The translations under genes and the position numbers were made by a program. Below the pieces are notes generated by a model, which was not told the origin of the DNA, made no database searches, and saw only the letters and a list, made by a program, of their open reading frames with translations. From JADFOJ01 sp041580235 (GTDB lineage Bacteria; Planctomycetota; Phycisphaerae; Phycisphaerales; SM1A02), in assembly GCA_041580235.1 (NCBI GenBank), contig JBFGEG010000003.1, positions 1 to 64,000 of the forward strand: a DNA stretch of 64,000 nt, given 5' to 3'. Every line of letters starts with the position of its first letter. Positions within the stretch are counted from its first letter, which is position 1. Shown here piece after piece: positions 44,303 to 52,664 of the stretch.

Positions 44303-44482
44303 TCACTGGTTCGGACAGGGACCCCACAGGCCCAGCACGGCCAGGAAGTCGCTGATCCCCGTGTCGCCGTCGCCGTCGATGTCGCCGCCCGGCGTGCCCC
44401 AGGTGCCGATCACGATGAGAAAGTCGCCGATGCCGACGTGGGCAAGCTGGTCGCACGCCCCGCTGCTCGTTGATCGCTCCAT
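44303..44482 (-). pseudogene. orphan dockerin-tail remnant
   Basis: A 59-residue frame reads MERSTSSGACDQLAHVGIGD, then FLIVIGTWGTPGGDIDGDGD and TGISDFLAVLGLWGPCPNQ. It is one and a half GC-type dockerin loops; the first loop has lost its DxDGDG start. There is no signal peptide or body, so it is most likely the 3' remnant of a deleted secreted-protein gene. It lies 17 bases downstream of the thioesterase on the same strand. A functional micro-protein cannot be fully excluded. Confidence 0.7.
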
Positions 44483-44499
44483 CGTAACGCGCGTGGTGA

Positions 44500-44907
44500 T
44501 CAGCCGAGCTGCAGCGTGTCGGGGATCGGCTGCGGGCGGCCCTTGCGGTCCAGGCAGACGAGGGTCGTGGTCGCCGTCGCCAGCAGCTCGCCGTCGCGGA
44601 ACAGGTCGTAGGCATGCTCGATCTTGGCGCGGCCCACGCCCGTGATGGTCGTCTGCACGACGAGGTTGTCGTCATACCGTGCGGGGCGTTTGTACTGGAC
44701 GGCGAGCTTGGCCACCGCGAAGAAGACGCCCTGCTGCTCCAGGTCCCGGTAGCGGGCCCCGGCGCCGTCGCGCAGCAGCTCCGTCCTGCCCATCTCGAAC
44801 CACACGGGATAGGCCGTGTGATGGGCGACGCCCATGGGATCGCATTCGGGGTAGCGCACGCGGACCTCGATTCGTCCGGTGCGCGAGGATGCCTGGAGCC
44901 CGGTCAT
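44500..44907 (-). CDS. acyl-CoA thioesterase, YbgC/4HBT family
   Basis: 135 residues with the hot-dog fold. The active-site segment VRYPECDPMGVAHHTAYPVW has the conserved Asp (in ECDPMG) and His. A second conserved stretch is QYKRPARYDDNLVVQTTITG. Members hydrolyse thioester bonds of short or aromatic acyl-CoAs and often serve cell-envelope processes. ATG 44907 is chosen; a start at 44949 would add a short hydrophobic leader (SFGIGLLLSAV), an unusual feature in this family, so the start is uncertain. No tol-pal genes are nearby. Confidence 0.85.
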   Translation of the reverse strand: MTGLQASSRTGRIEVRVRYPECDPMGVAHHTAYPVWFEMGRTELLRDGAGARYRDLEQQGVFFAVAKLAVQYKRPARYDDNLVVQTTITGVGRAKIEHAYDLFRDGELLATATTTLVCLDRKGRPQPIPDTLQLG

Positions 44908-45089
44908 GACCGCCGATAATAGAAGACCAATTCCGAAAGAACGACCCATCCGACTTCGCTGGAGTGTTCTGATGGCCGATCAATCGTCATGAGCGGATCG
45001 GCGGCGGTCCCTCGACCGATTCAACCAACGCGGGGGGTCAGCGCGTCGGCTCCCCGGACCCGGAACCGGGGCTCTGGTGGAGGTCCAGC

Positions 45090-45545
45090 ATGGCGAGCAT
45101 CCTACTTCGCGACGTCGTCAACGAAATGGCCGAGATCGGCGACAACCACCACGCATTCCTCGATCTGGAGACGGGTGAGATCACGAGCATGAACGACAAG
45201 CAGCGGGCCCTCGTCGAGGACGGTGTGGGCGACACGCCGCTCGAGGACTGGCAGCTTCGGTTCAGGAACCGCCTGCGTTCCGGCGAGATCGTCGAGCTGC
45301 CGGGGAAGTTCGAGCACAAGGAGTACTCGGTCGTCGAGTCCTTCTGCGAGACGATTCGCGAGAAGAAGCAGCGCGACAAGCTGCTCAAGGCGATCCGCGG
45401 CAAGCGTGCCTTCCGAGACTTCAACCGACTCATCGGAAAGTACGGGCTCACGGAGCGCTGGAAAGGCTTCCGAGTCCGCGCGTTCGAGCAGCTGGCGATC
45501 GCCTGGCTCGACGAGCACGATATCGCGTATGACAAGGCGGCGTAG
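45090..45545 (+). CDS. UPF0158 family protein
   Basis: 151 residues, all helical except an N-terminal hairpin (NHHAFLDLETGEI). The phrases FEHKEYSVVESFCETI, GKRAFRDFNRLIGKYGLTER and LAIAWLDEHDI are typical of this uncharacterised family. GAGG lies about 14 bases before the ATG. It stands alone; the thioesterase is divergent with 180 bases between. No catalytic residues have been defined for the family. Confidence 0.8.
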   Translation: MASILLRDVVNEMAEIGDNHHAFLDLETGEITSMNDKQRALVEDGVGDTPLEDWQLRFRNRLRSGEIVELPGKFEHKEYSVVESFCETIREKKQRDKLLKAIRGKRAFRDFNRLIGKYGLTERWKGFRVRAFEQLAIAWLDEHDIAYDKAA

Positions 45546-45700
45546 CGCGCGGCGGGAGCCTGTCAGTCTGCTGCGGGATCCTGCTTGCCCGACCGCGGTT
45601 TCCATGCCGCGGACCGGTTGTGTCGATTGTCAGGCATACTGCCTGACCATCGAGCCCTCGCTTCGCTCGGGATGAGCCTGCGTCCCTGGAACAGGCTTGC
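45546..45700 (-). repeat. dispersed intergenic repeat, locus D
   Basis: In reverse orientation, GTTCCAGGGACGC then CATCCCGAGCGAAGCGAGGG (about 45652-45692) repeats module 1 of loci A and B. Bases 45556-45588 (GGGAGCCTGTCAGTCTGCTG, then CGGGATCCTGC) match locus E (54254-54284). CCGCGGTTTCCATGCCGCGG forms a hairpin between them. The locus fills the gap between convergent gene ends. Confidence 0.7.
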
Positions 45701-45803
45701 TCCGGTGCGTGCTGACTCTCGATTGGATCGGGCGGGGCGGCGGACGTCTTCTTCCCCAATGGCTCATGGCCAAGCCTTCGAACCCCTGACCCCCAACCCC
45801 CAG

Positions 45804-47885
45804 TCACGACACACACGGCCCCCAGTTGCCGAGAACGATGAGGAAGTCGGAGATGCCGACGACGCCGTCGCCGTCGAAGTCGGCCGGGTGCCCCGGGTTT
45901 GGTCCCCACGCGCCGAGCACGGCCAGGAAGTCGTTGATGCCGGTGGTCCCGTCCCCGTCGGCGTCGCCGTTACACGGAACGTAGCCGCTTCCCTCGAAGT
46001 AGACGAGCGCCTCGTTGAATGCATCGGGGCCGATGATCGAGCCCATGATGCGCCCCGGGAGGTCGTCGGCGCCGGGGTGGATGCCGCCCCAGATGCGGGA
46101 GAGGCTGCACTGGTCGGACGCGTCGTAATACTTGGCCCACTGGAGCGTCACGTCCACGCTCGGCCCGTCCTCGAAGACCAGGAACTCGTTCTGGGGGCAG
46201 TCAAACTCGCCGAGACCGCCGGGAAAGTACTCGGAGCCGGTGAGCATGGTCATGACTTCGGCCGCGGCGCGGCTGTAGGTGCTGTGGCCCGAGACATAGC
46301 CCGCGAAGGGAGGCGTGACGAACGTGGGTCGCTGGTACGGCCACCAGTTTTCCGCGAGGATCCACCCCACGCCGGCGGTGTCCGTGTCGGGGTCGTTGAT
46401 GAACTCGGGCCCGCGCCAGGCGAGCAACGCGATCTTCCCCTCCTCGCCGGCGAGGTGCTCGTGGCGCTCGCCGGCCGCAGTCGTCTCGGAGGTGACGACC
46501 TCGATCACGCCGGGGTGCAGGTTGATGCCGTTGGGATCGAACGACGGTCCGGCGCCGTCGGAGCACTGCCCCTGGTCGGTCATGTAGCGGATGGCCGAGA
46601 TCGGGCGGAGGTAGTCGTACCAGCCCTTGACCCCCCAGGACGCGATCGCCACGTCGTGCATGGTGCCGGCCATCGCCAGGTACGCCTTCACGTCCCACTC
46701 CAGGTCGGGCAGGATGGGTCCGGAGCCGCCGAGCTGCTTCACGAAGCCGGGGTAATCCGAGACATAGTTCAACACGACGAACCAGTGTCCGGGCGGGGTC
46801 TCCGAGTCGGGCCCGTCGGCCCAGAACTCGGCGAGGATCCGCACGTAATCGCCGCGGGGGACGATCTGCGGTGCGTAGGGCTGGCCGGTGATCGGGTTCA
46901 GCGTGTAGCCGGTGCCCCAGTCGCCGCCGTCGTTGAGGTTGTAGTACGACTCGTAGTCGGCCGCGGCCGGCAGTGGGGCGTCGCCGATCGACGCGGGCGA
47001 AATGTCCCACATGACCCCGTCGGCCGGGTCGAGGTGGCTGCTCCAGATGGCCACCTGCTCGAAGCCCCACTTGTAGTAGTCCTCGCCGACCCCGTTGATG
47101 TGCGGCGGGGGGCCGGGATCGTGAAAGACCCAGTAGTCGAATCCGTCGCGGTTGTAGATCGTCAGGTCATCGGGGGAGAGTGAGAAGGAAGTCACCTGGC
47201 CCCACTCCGGACTGAGAAAGTCCGGGTAACCCGTCGCCACCGGGTTGCCCGACTGGTCGACGAAGTACTCCAGGGCCAGCGGCTGCCAGCGATTCGTGTC
47301 GATGATGTCGGGGTTGCCGGGAAAGTCGGGAAACAGCGGTGGGTTCACCGGCTCGTAGAAGAGGTTGTCATATCCGCCCGCCTCGTTGGCGTTGTCGTTG
47401 AAGCCGAAGAACAGAACGTTGACCGCGATGCGATTGTCGATCGCCGCCGGACTGTTGCCGACGGTTCCCGTGTAGTCCTTGTCGTACCCCAGGGCATCCA
47501 TGAGCGCGTCGAAGGACGCCAGCGACTCGTCGGCGCCGGGCGACTTCGCGAAGCGGGCCCGCAGGATGCGATAGGCGGCGTAACTGATGGCCTCCTCGCG
47601 CGCCGCCTGCTGGTCCGCCGCGAAGTGGCTCTCCGGCGTCAGCCACGGATACGCGTTGACGGAGTAGACCGCCCACGCGTCCCACATGCCCAGCGAAACG
47701 TGAAACAGGTTCCGGGCGTGCACCGTCGGGCGAGCGTAATCGCGCCGGATCGCGCCCAGGAGCTCCTCGTTCCATTGCCGCGCGACGGACTGACCGCCGG
47801 CCGCCGCGGGAATCGCCAGCAACCCGACCAGAACGCCGAGCACGCCGACGGACCGCAGGCCTTTCGTTCCATTCGTCCCGGACAT
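45804..47885 (-). CDS. vanadium-haloperoxidase-like secreted protein with dockerin tail
   Basis: 693 residues. The signal peptide (SVGVLGVLVGLLAIPAAAGG) leads to the helical PAP2/VHPO fold. The three conserved elements are present: RPISAIRYM, SGHSTYSRAA (with the catalytic-type His) and RIWGGIHPGADDLPGR (Arg and His of the vanadate/phosphate site). Such proteins are either vanadium haloperoxidases or phosphatases; this sequence does not settle which. At the end are DADGDGTTGINDFLAVLGAW and DFDGDGVVGISDFLIVLGNW. GGAGG seven bases before ATG 47885 sets the start. Confidence 0.87.
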   Translation of the reverse strand: MSGTNGTKGLRSVGVLGVLVGLLAIPAAAGGQSVARQWNEELLGAIRRDYARPTVHARNLFHVSLGMWDAWAVYSVNAYPWLTPESHFAADQQAAREEAISYAAYRILRARFAKSPGADESLASFDALMDALGYDKDYTGTVGNSPAAIDNRIAVNVLFFGFNDNANEAGGYDNLFYEPVNPPLFPDFPGNPDIIDTNRWQPLALEYFVDQSGNPVATGYPDFLSPEWGQVTSFSLSPDDLTIYNRDGFDYWVFHDPGPPPHINGVGEDYYKWGFEQVAIWSSHLDPADGVMWDISPASIGDAPLPAAADYESYYNLNDGGDWGTGYTLNPITGQPYAPQIVPRGDYVRILAEFWADGPDSETPPGHWFVVLNYVSDYPGFVKQLGGSGPILPDLEWDVKAYLAMAGTMHDVAIASWGVKGWYDYLRPISAIRYMTDQGQCSDGAGPSFDPNGINLHPGVIEVVTSETTAAGERHEHLAGEEGKIALLAWRGPEFINDPDTDTAGVGWILAENWWPYQRPTFVTPPFAGYVSGHSTYSRAAAEVMTMLTGSEYFPGGLGEFDCPQNEFLVFEDGPSVDVTLQWAKYYDASDQCSLSRIWGGIHPGADDLPGRIMGSIIGPDAFNEALVYFEGSGYVPCNGDADGDGTTGINDFLAVLGAWGPNPGHPADFDGDGVVGISDFLIVLGNWGPCVS

Positions 47886-48004
47886 CACAGCCCTCCTCGC
47901 GACGTGCGGACCTTGCAGTCGGTTGTCAAAGGCCCACCTGTGGGAGCGTACTGCCCAAAGACGGCGCCCGCAAACAAAAACCGGACAGTCGTGCCGCCCG
48001 CCCG

Positions 48005-49357
48005 TCACTTGCCCACGCAGAAGGTGGCGAAGATTCGGCCGAGGACGTCGTCGGGGGCGATGTCACCGGACAGTGCGGCCAGGTCGTTGAGGGACGAGCG
48101 CATGGCGGCTGCGATGAGCTCGGGCTGGGGCAGCGTCCGTTCGAGTCGCGCCGGCTGCAGAAGCTCGATCGCTTCGCGCAGGTTCCGGCCCGCCGCGCGC
48201 AGGGCGGCCCAGTGGCGCGGTCGCAGTGCCATGGTGTCGGCCGCAATGCTCACGGCGCGATCGGTGAGGCGTTCGGCGATCGCGGCCCGCAGCTGGTCGA
48301 GACCTTCTCCGGTGTGCCCGCTCACGGCGAGATCGCCCCCGTGGCCGAGATCGCATTTGGTCCGGACGATGAGTGACGGCGCCCGACCGGAGGCGCGGCT
48401 CGTGGCCGCCTCGGCTCCGGCCGGGATGCAGCGGAGCACCAGGTCGGCGCGCTCGAGGGCGAGGCGGGCCGCCGACTGCATCAGGCGGTCGAGCGCCTTG
48501 GTCCGGTCATCGGCGGCCCCGGCCAGGTCCACCAGCATGACCTCGGCTCGGCCGTGGGGCGTGTCGATCGTCAGCGGCTCCGTGATTGCATCACGCGTGG
48601 TGCCGGCGATCCCGGAGACGACGACGCGGGGGCGGCCCAGCAGGGCATTGAAGAGCGTCGACTTGCCGGCGTTGGGCTCTCCGGTGAGCACAACCCACGG
48701 AATCGCCTCCAGCTGCTCCGTGGGCACCGAGCGGCTCAGCTGTCCTTCGATGCGATCGCGCAGGGCCAGGAGACGATTGAACAGCGCCTCGGGCGATATG
48801 GCGACGACGTCCTCCTGATCAGTGAAGTCGATACCCGCTTCCACCAGGGCCAACGCCGCCGCCAGCTCGTCGGCGAGCTCGCAGGCGAGCGCCGCAAGCC
48901 GGCCGCTTGACAGCTGCCGCGCCGCTCGCAGCTCGGCGTCGCTGCGGGCCGCGATGGTGGCGGCGACACCTTCGGCCTCCGTCAGGCTCATCTTCCCGTT
49001 GAGAAATGCGCGGGCCGTGAACTCGCCCGCCTCGGCCCGGCGGGCGTCGAGGCCCCGATCACCGCCGGACTCGATCAACGCGTCGACGACGCGCTCCAGC
49101 AAACACGGGTTGCCCGGCAGCTGGATCTCGACCGAGTCCTCGCCTGAATAGGACCCCGGTCCCGGAAAGACCAGCACAAGACACGCGACATCAAGGCCGG
49201 CGACGCCGAGCCGGGCCCGCTGGGCGCCGCGTGACCACGCGCACGTCAGGTGCGGCCGCAGCACGTCGAACGCGGCGTCTCCGCTGACCCGCACGATGCC
49301 CCGCACCGACCGCCCCGGCGGCGATGCCACAGCCAGAATGACCGAAGCCGTGTCCAT
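48005..49357 (-). CDS. mnmE: tRNA modification GTPase MnmE
   Basis: 450 residues, the usual length. The tetrahydrofolate-binding N-domain starts DTASVILAVASPPGRSVRGI. The inserted G domain has GEPNAGKS (G1), GIAGTTRDAI (G2), DLAGAADD (G3, where DTAGL is usual), TKCD (G4). The C-terminus ends CVGK, close to the conserved CIGK whose Cys is catalytic. With MnmG it modifies U34 of some tRNAs. The G3 change (Leu for Thr) is unusual. It follows yidC by 73 bases, the normal order in many bacteria. Confidence 0.95.
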   Translation of the reverse strand: MDTASVILAVASPPGRSVRGIVRVSGDAAFDVLRPHLTCAWSRGAQRARLGVAGLDVACLVLVFPGPGSYSGEDSVEIQLPGNPCLLERVVDALIESGGDRGLDARRAEAGEFTARAFLNGKMSLTEAEGVAATIAARSDAELRAARQLSSGRLAALACELADELAAALALVEAGIDFTDQEDVVAISPEALFNRLLALRDRIEGQLSRSVPTEQLEAIPWVVLTGEPNAGKSTLFNALLGRPRVVVSGIAGTTRDAITEPLTIDTPHGRAEVMLVDLAGAADDRTKALDRLMQSAARLALERADLVLRCIPAGAEAATSRASGRAPSLIVRTKCDLGHGGDLAVSGHTGEGLDQLRAAIAERLTDRAVSIAADTMALRPRHWAALRAAGRNLREAIELLQPARLERTLPQPELIAAAMRSSLNDLAALSGDIAPDDVLGRIFATFCVGK

Positions 49358-49429
49358 CAGAACGGCATTATGCCACCCGTGAAGCGGCAAGTCGCTCCGC
49401 GACTCGTCAGCTGCGGCGAGCCCGGAGAC

Positions 49430-51733
49430 TCACTTGCGCTTCTTGTACTTCTTGGGAGGCCCCTTGCGCTTCTGCTTCGCCCGCTCCAGAGCGTCGGCGT
49501 ACATCCGGGCCTGCAGGTCCTTGCCCTTGCCCTTTCGCTTGGGCTTGTCCTTCGGCTTGGGCGGGTTCAGGTCCATTTCGTTGATGTGCTGGCGGATGTA
49601 GCGGCTCTCGATGATGCCCAGGAAGCTGGAGGTGCAGATGTACAGGGTCAGCCCCGAAGGAGCGCTGTAGAGCATGACCGGGAACATCACCACCATCATG
49701 ACCTTCATGATCTTCTGCTGCTGGATCTGCTCCGGGGTCATCGACGGGCTGGGCGGCGGCGACATGTACTTCTGCTGGATGAAGAAGACCACGCCCAGGA
49801 GGATCGGCAGGGCGTTGATGCCGGTCACGTTCCACAGGAAGAACTTGAACGGCTGGGCGAACTCCCAGAAGAAGTGGTCGGCGGCGCTGAGATCGGCGAG
49901 GAACGGCCAGTCCCAGAACAGCTGGAAGCCTCCCCAGAACGCCGGCTGGTGACGCAGCTCGAACGCGAAGTAGAGCATCGCGTACAGCGCGATCCAGATC
50001 GGCATCTGGAGGAACATCGGCAGGCAACCCAGAAACTGGAAGGGGTTGACGCCGCGTTCGCGCATGAGCCGCATCTGCTCCTGCTGCAGCTTCTTGGGGT
50101 CGTTTGGGTACTTCTTCTGAAGCTTCTCGATCTCCGGCTTGAGGTCGCCCATGACCTTGCCGAACCGCTGCATGTTGATCTGCGCCTTCTTGGTCAGCGG
50201 GTGAAGCAGCGTCCGGACCACGACCACCAGCAGGATGATCGCCACCCCCCAGTCCGCAACCACGAAGTGGACGGCCGAGAGGAACTCGAGCAGCCCGCGG
50301 GCCAGCCACTGGAAGGTGCAGACCGCGCAGAAGGCCGACATCTGGTACAGGATCAGGCCCTGCATCCTGAGCGCGGCCAGGGGCTGCTTCTTGGCGAGGA
50401 TCTCGCGCTCCAGCGGGCCGGCGTACACGCCCATGTCGAACGTTGTCTGCTCGCGGGCGGGGATGACCCGGGATGGACTGTAGAGACCCGTGAACAGGAC
50501 TTCGTCGCCTTTGGCGCCGGAGGCGTCGAGTCGGATCTCGGAGACGACGCTGCTCAGGGACCGGTTGCCCTGGACGACGTTCGGCGACGCGACGTCGAGC
50601 GGCGGATACACGGCCAGCGCGAAGTACCGGTTCGTCGAGGCGAACCACGAAAGCTCATAGCCCTTCTTGATGCTCGTTTCATTGGGCCAGAGCGAAAGAA
50701 GCTCCGCCCACCGCGCCCCGTCCTGCGCGGTCCTGGACTTATCCACGCGCTTCAGAGCCTTGCGGCGCTCGACGAGCAGGTCGCCGTTGCCGGAAGCCAC
50801 CATCTCGGGGAAGCCCACCGCGTCAGGCAGGTAGCCGAACCGGAATCGGCGCATGTCGAGATAGCGGGAGCGGTCCGCGATGAGGCCGCCGGGGCCGTAC
50901 TGGATCCACAGCACCTCCAACGGGTCGTCGGTGAGATTGGTCACACTCTGGCTGAGCGCCAGCTTGTAGTCAACGGTCAGCTCGAAACGCCGCTCGATCC
51001 GGGCGACGGGGTTCTCGTTGCCGTCGACGATGGTCGATTCGAAGACGCCCGCCGCCATCTCCTTCCACACGGTCCGGCCCTCGCCATCACCGTCCGTCTC
51101 ACCGGCCATCAGGGACACGGCCTCTCCGTTGATCCGGATCGTATTGGCGGCGAGCATCCCGACAAGAACCTGCCGCACCTGTCCGGTCTCCAGGTCGATC
51201 CAGGAGAAGGGCTGCGCCTTCTGCAGGATGTAGCGGTGGCCCTCCGGGGGAAGCGGCGGCGGCTGGCGGACGCCGCGATCGAGCGCCTCGTAGTGGGCGC
51301 GGGCGGCGCGGCTGTCGGCAGCGGTCAGCCAGTACTTCGAGAGCGTGATCTGCTCGATCGCGGCGCCCTGAAGCGAGAACTTCACCTCCATGACGGCCTG
51401 CCGCGGATCGAGCGATCCCAGCGTCTGCGGTGCCGCGGCGGGGACCCATGCGCCGTGCAGCCCCTCGATCGCTTCCACCGTCGGCGAGGCGACCGGGGGA
51501 GGCGGCGGCTCCGTCGGCGGCGCCGCGTCCGGGCGCGCCGCGCCGCCGGTCTCGTCAACGTCGCCCGCCGCGGCGCCGGGCGGCGCGCCGGTGCCCTCGG
51601 CCGTCACCGACTCCGACGCCTCAGACGCGGGCGTCTTCGTGCGTCCCGGACCCACGACCGTCACCAGCGCCACACCGGTGGCGAGGCCGATCACGGCCAG
51701 AGTGATGACGACACGTCGGAGTTGAGGAGTCAT
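49430..51733 (-). CDS. yidC: membrane protein insertase YidC
   Basis: 767 residues. An N-terminal helix (VVITLAVIGLATGVALVTVV) is followed by a Pro/Ala-rich stretch and a large periplasmic beta-super-sandwich domain of about 350 residues. The C-terminal five-helix insertase core includes LLHPLTKKAQINMQRFGKVM, GCLPMFLQMPIWIALYAMLY and PVMLYSAPSGLTLYICTSSF. A basic tail (KPKRKGKGKDLQARM) reaches towards the ribosome. Two-domain form is typical of Gram-negative bacteria. It lies upstream of mnmE; rnpA and rpmH, which usually precede it, are not present here. Confidence 0.96.
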   Translation of the reverse strand: MTPQLRRVVITLAVIGLATGVALVTVVGPGRTKTPASEASESVTAEGTGAPPGAAAGDVDETGGAARPDAAPPTEPPPPPVASPTVEAIEGLHGAWVPAAAPQTLGSLDPRQAVMEVKFSLQGAAIEQITLSKYWLTAADSRAARAHYEALDRGVRQPPPLPPEGHRYILQKAQPFSWIDLETGQVRQVLVGMLAANTIRINGEAVSLMAGETDGDGEGRTVWKEMAAGVFESTIVDGNENPVARIERRFELTVDYKLALSQSVTNLTDDPLEVLWIQYGPGGLIADRSRYLDMRRFRFGYLPDAVGFPEMVASGNGDLLVERRKALKRVDKSRTAQDGARWAELLSLWPNETSIKKGYELSWFASTNRYFALAVYPPLDVASPNVVQGNRSLSSVVSEIRLDASGAKGDEVLFTGLYSPSRVIPAREQTTFDMGVYAGPLEREILAKKQPLAALRMQGLILYQMSAFCAVCTFQWLARGLLEFLSAVHFVVADWGVAIILLVVVVRTLLHPLTKKAQINMQRFGKVMGDLKPEIEKLQKKYPNDPKKLQQEQMRLMRERGVNPFQFLGCLPMFLQMPIWIALYAMLYFAFELRHQPAFWGGFQLFWDWPFLADLSAADHFFWEFAQPFKFFLWNVTGINALPILLGVVFFIQQKYMSPPPSPSMTPEQIQQQKIMKVMMVVMFPVMLYSAPSGLTLYICTSSFLGIIESRYIRQHINEMDLNPPKPKDKPKRKGKGKDLQARMYADALERAKQKRKGPPKKYKKRK

Positions 51734-51781
51734 GCCGGCGGGTTGTGCCGGGTGGCGAGGGTGTTTGAGGAGATCAGGCGA

Positions 51782-52534
51782 TCACCGGCCTTCATAGAGC
51801 CGTTCCCCCAGCCAATCGAGCAGCTCCGGGATGGCGCGGATCTTGGACACGACGGCTTCGATATCGTACTCCAGACGGAAGAACCGAACGCAGTCGTCCT
51901 CGACGATGGCGTAGCTGGCTCGGGGGTCGAGATCGCGGGGCTGTCCGACGGAGCCCGGATTGATGATCGCCTTCTCGTCGTCCCGCAGCTTGTACACCCC
52001 ATCGACATCATCAGGCGGGTAGAAATCCGGCTCGTCCGTGAAGACGCCGGGCACATGGGTGTGTCCCACCAGGCAGTACCGGTCCACCAGCTCGAAGATC
52101 TGCTGCATCTTCACGGGCGAGTTGAGCGCGTCCTCCGGAAACAGGTACTCGTTGATCGGCCGCCTTGGCGTGCCGTGCACGCAGAGGAAGCTGTCCCACG
52201 TCACCCGGACCCGGAGCCGGCTGAGGAACTCCCAGTGCTTGGAGGCGTGCTCCCGGTCCTCCTTCTCGAACTGCTCGCGGGACCAGTACGCCGCCTGCTC
52301 CGCCGCCAGGTTGAAGTTGGTCGGCTCGTAGACGACCCCGAAGTCGTGGTTGCCCATCAACGACCAGTCGCAACGGTCGGCGACGATCTCGACGCACTCG
52401 ATGGGGCTCGGCCCGTAGCCGAGGATGTCACCAAGGCAGATGATGCGATCGACGGCCTGCGAGTCGATGTGCGCGAGCACGACGTTGAGCGCCTCGATGT
52501 TCGCGTGGATGTCGCTGATGACGGCGGTTTTCAC
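51782..52534 (-). CDS. metallophosphoesterase, YfcE/MJ0936-like
   Basis: 250 residues. Dinuclear-metal motifs are present in order: ISDIHANIEAL, GDILGYGPSP, GNHDFGVVYE, and GHTHVPGVF, with another His in CVHGTP. The fold is that of small calcineurin-like phosphoesterases. The substrate is unknown; relatives cleave cyclic nucleotides or act on protein phosphates. GTG 52534 (VKTAVISDIHAN) is the start chosen because GGAG lies eight bases before it; TTG 52555 is possible. It ends 48 bases before the start of yidC. Confidence 0.88.
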   Translation of the reverse strand: MKTAVISDIHANIEALNVVLAHIDSQAVDRIICLGDILGYGPSPIECVEIVADRCDWSLMGNHDFGVVYEPTNFNLAAEQAAYWSREQFEKEDREHASKHWEFLSRLRVRVTWDSFLCVHGTPRRPINEYLFPEDALNSPVKMQQIFELVDRYCLVGHTHVPGVFTDEPDFYPPDDVDGVYKLRDDEKAIINPGSVGQPRDLDPRASYAIVEDDCVRFFRLEYDIEAVVSKIRAIPELLDWLGERLYEGR

Positions 52535-52617
52535 CGTGGAAACTCCGGCCTCCAATCGAGGCGGATGCTAGGAGCCCGGGGCGGGAGCGTCAATGGCGGC
52601 CGGCCGCCGCCTGTGCT

Positions 52618-52664
52618 TACAATGGCGGCTCGCAGATCGAAAGGGCGACGAACAGGAGCCGCAC
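52618..52664 (+). promoter_or_regulatory. promoter/RBS region of lpdA
   Basis: TACAAT (52618-52623) is a good -10 element, but no clear -35 lies 17 bases ahead. AGGAG six bases before GTG 52665 fixes the start of lpdA. The phosphoesterase gene is divergent from the same short region. Confidence 0.4.
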
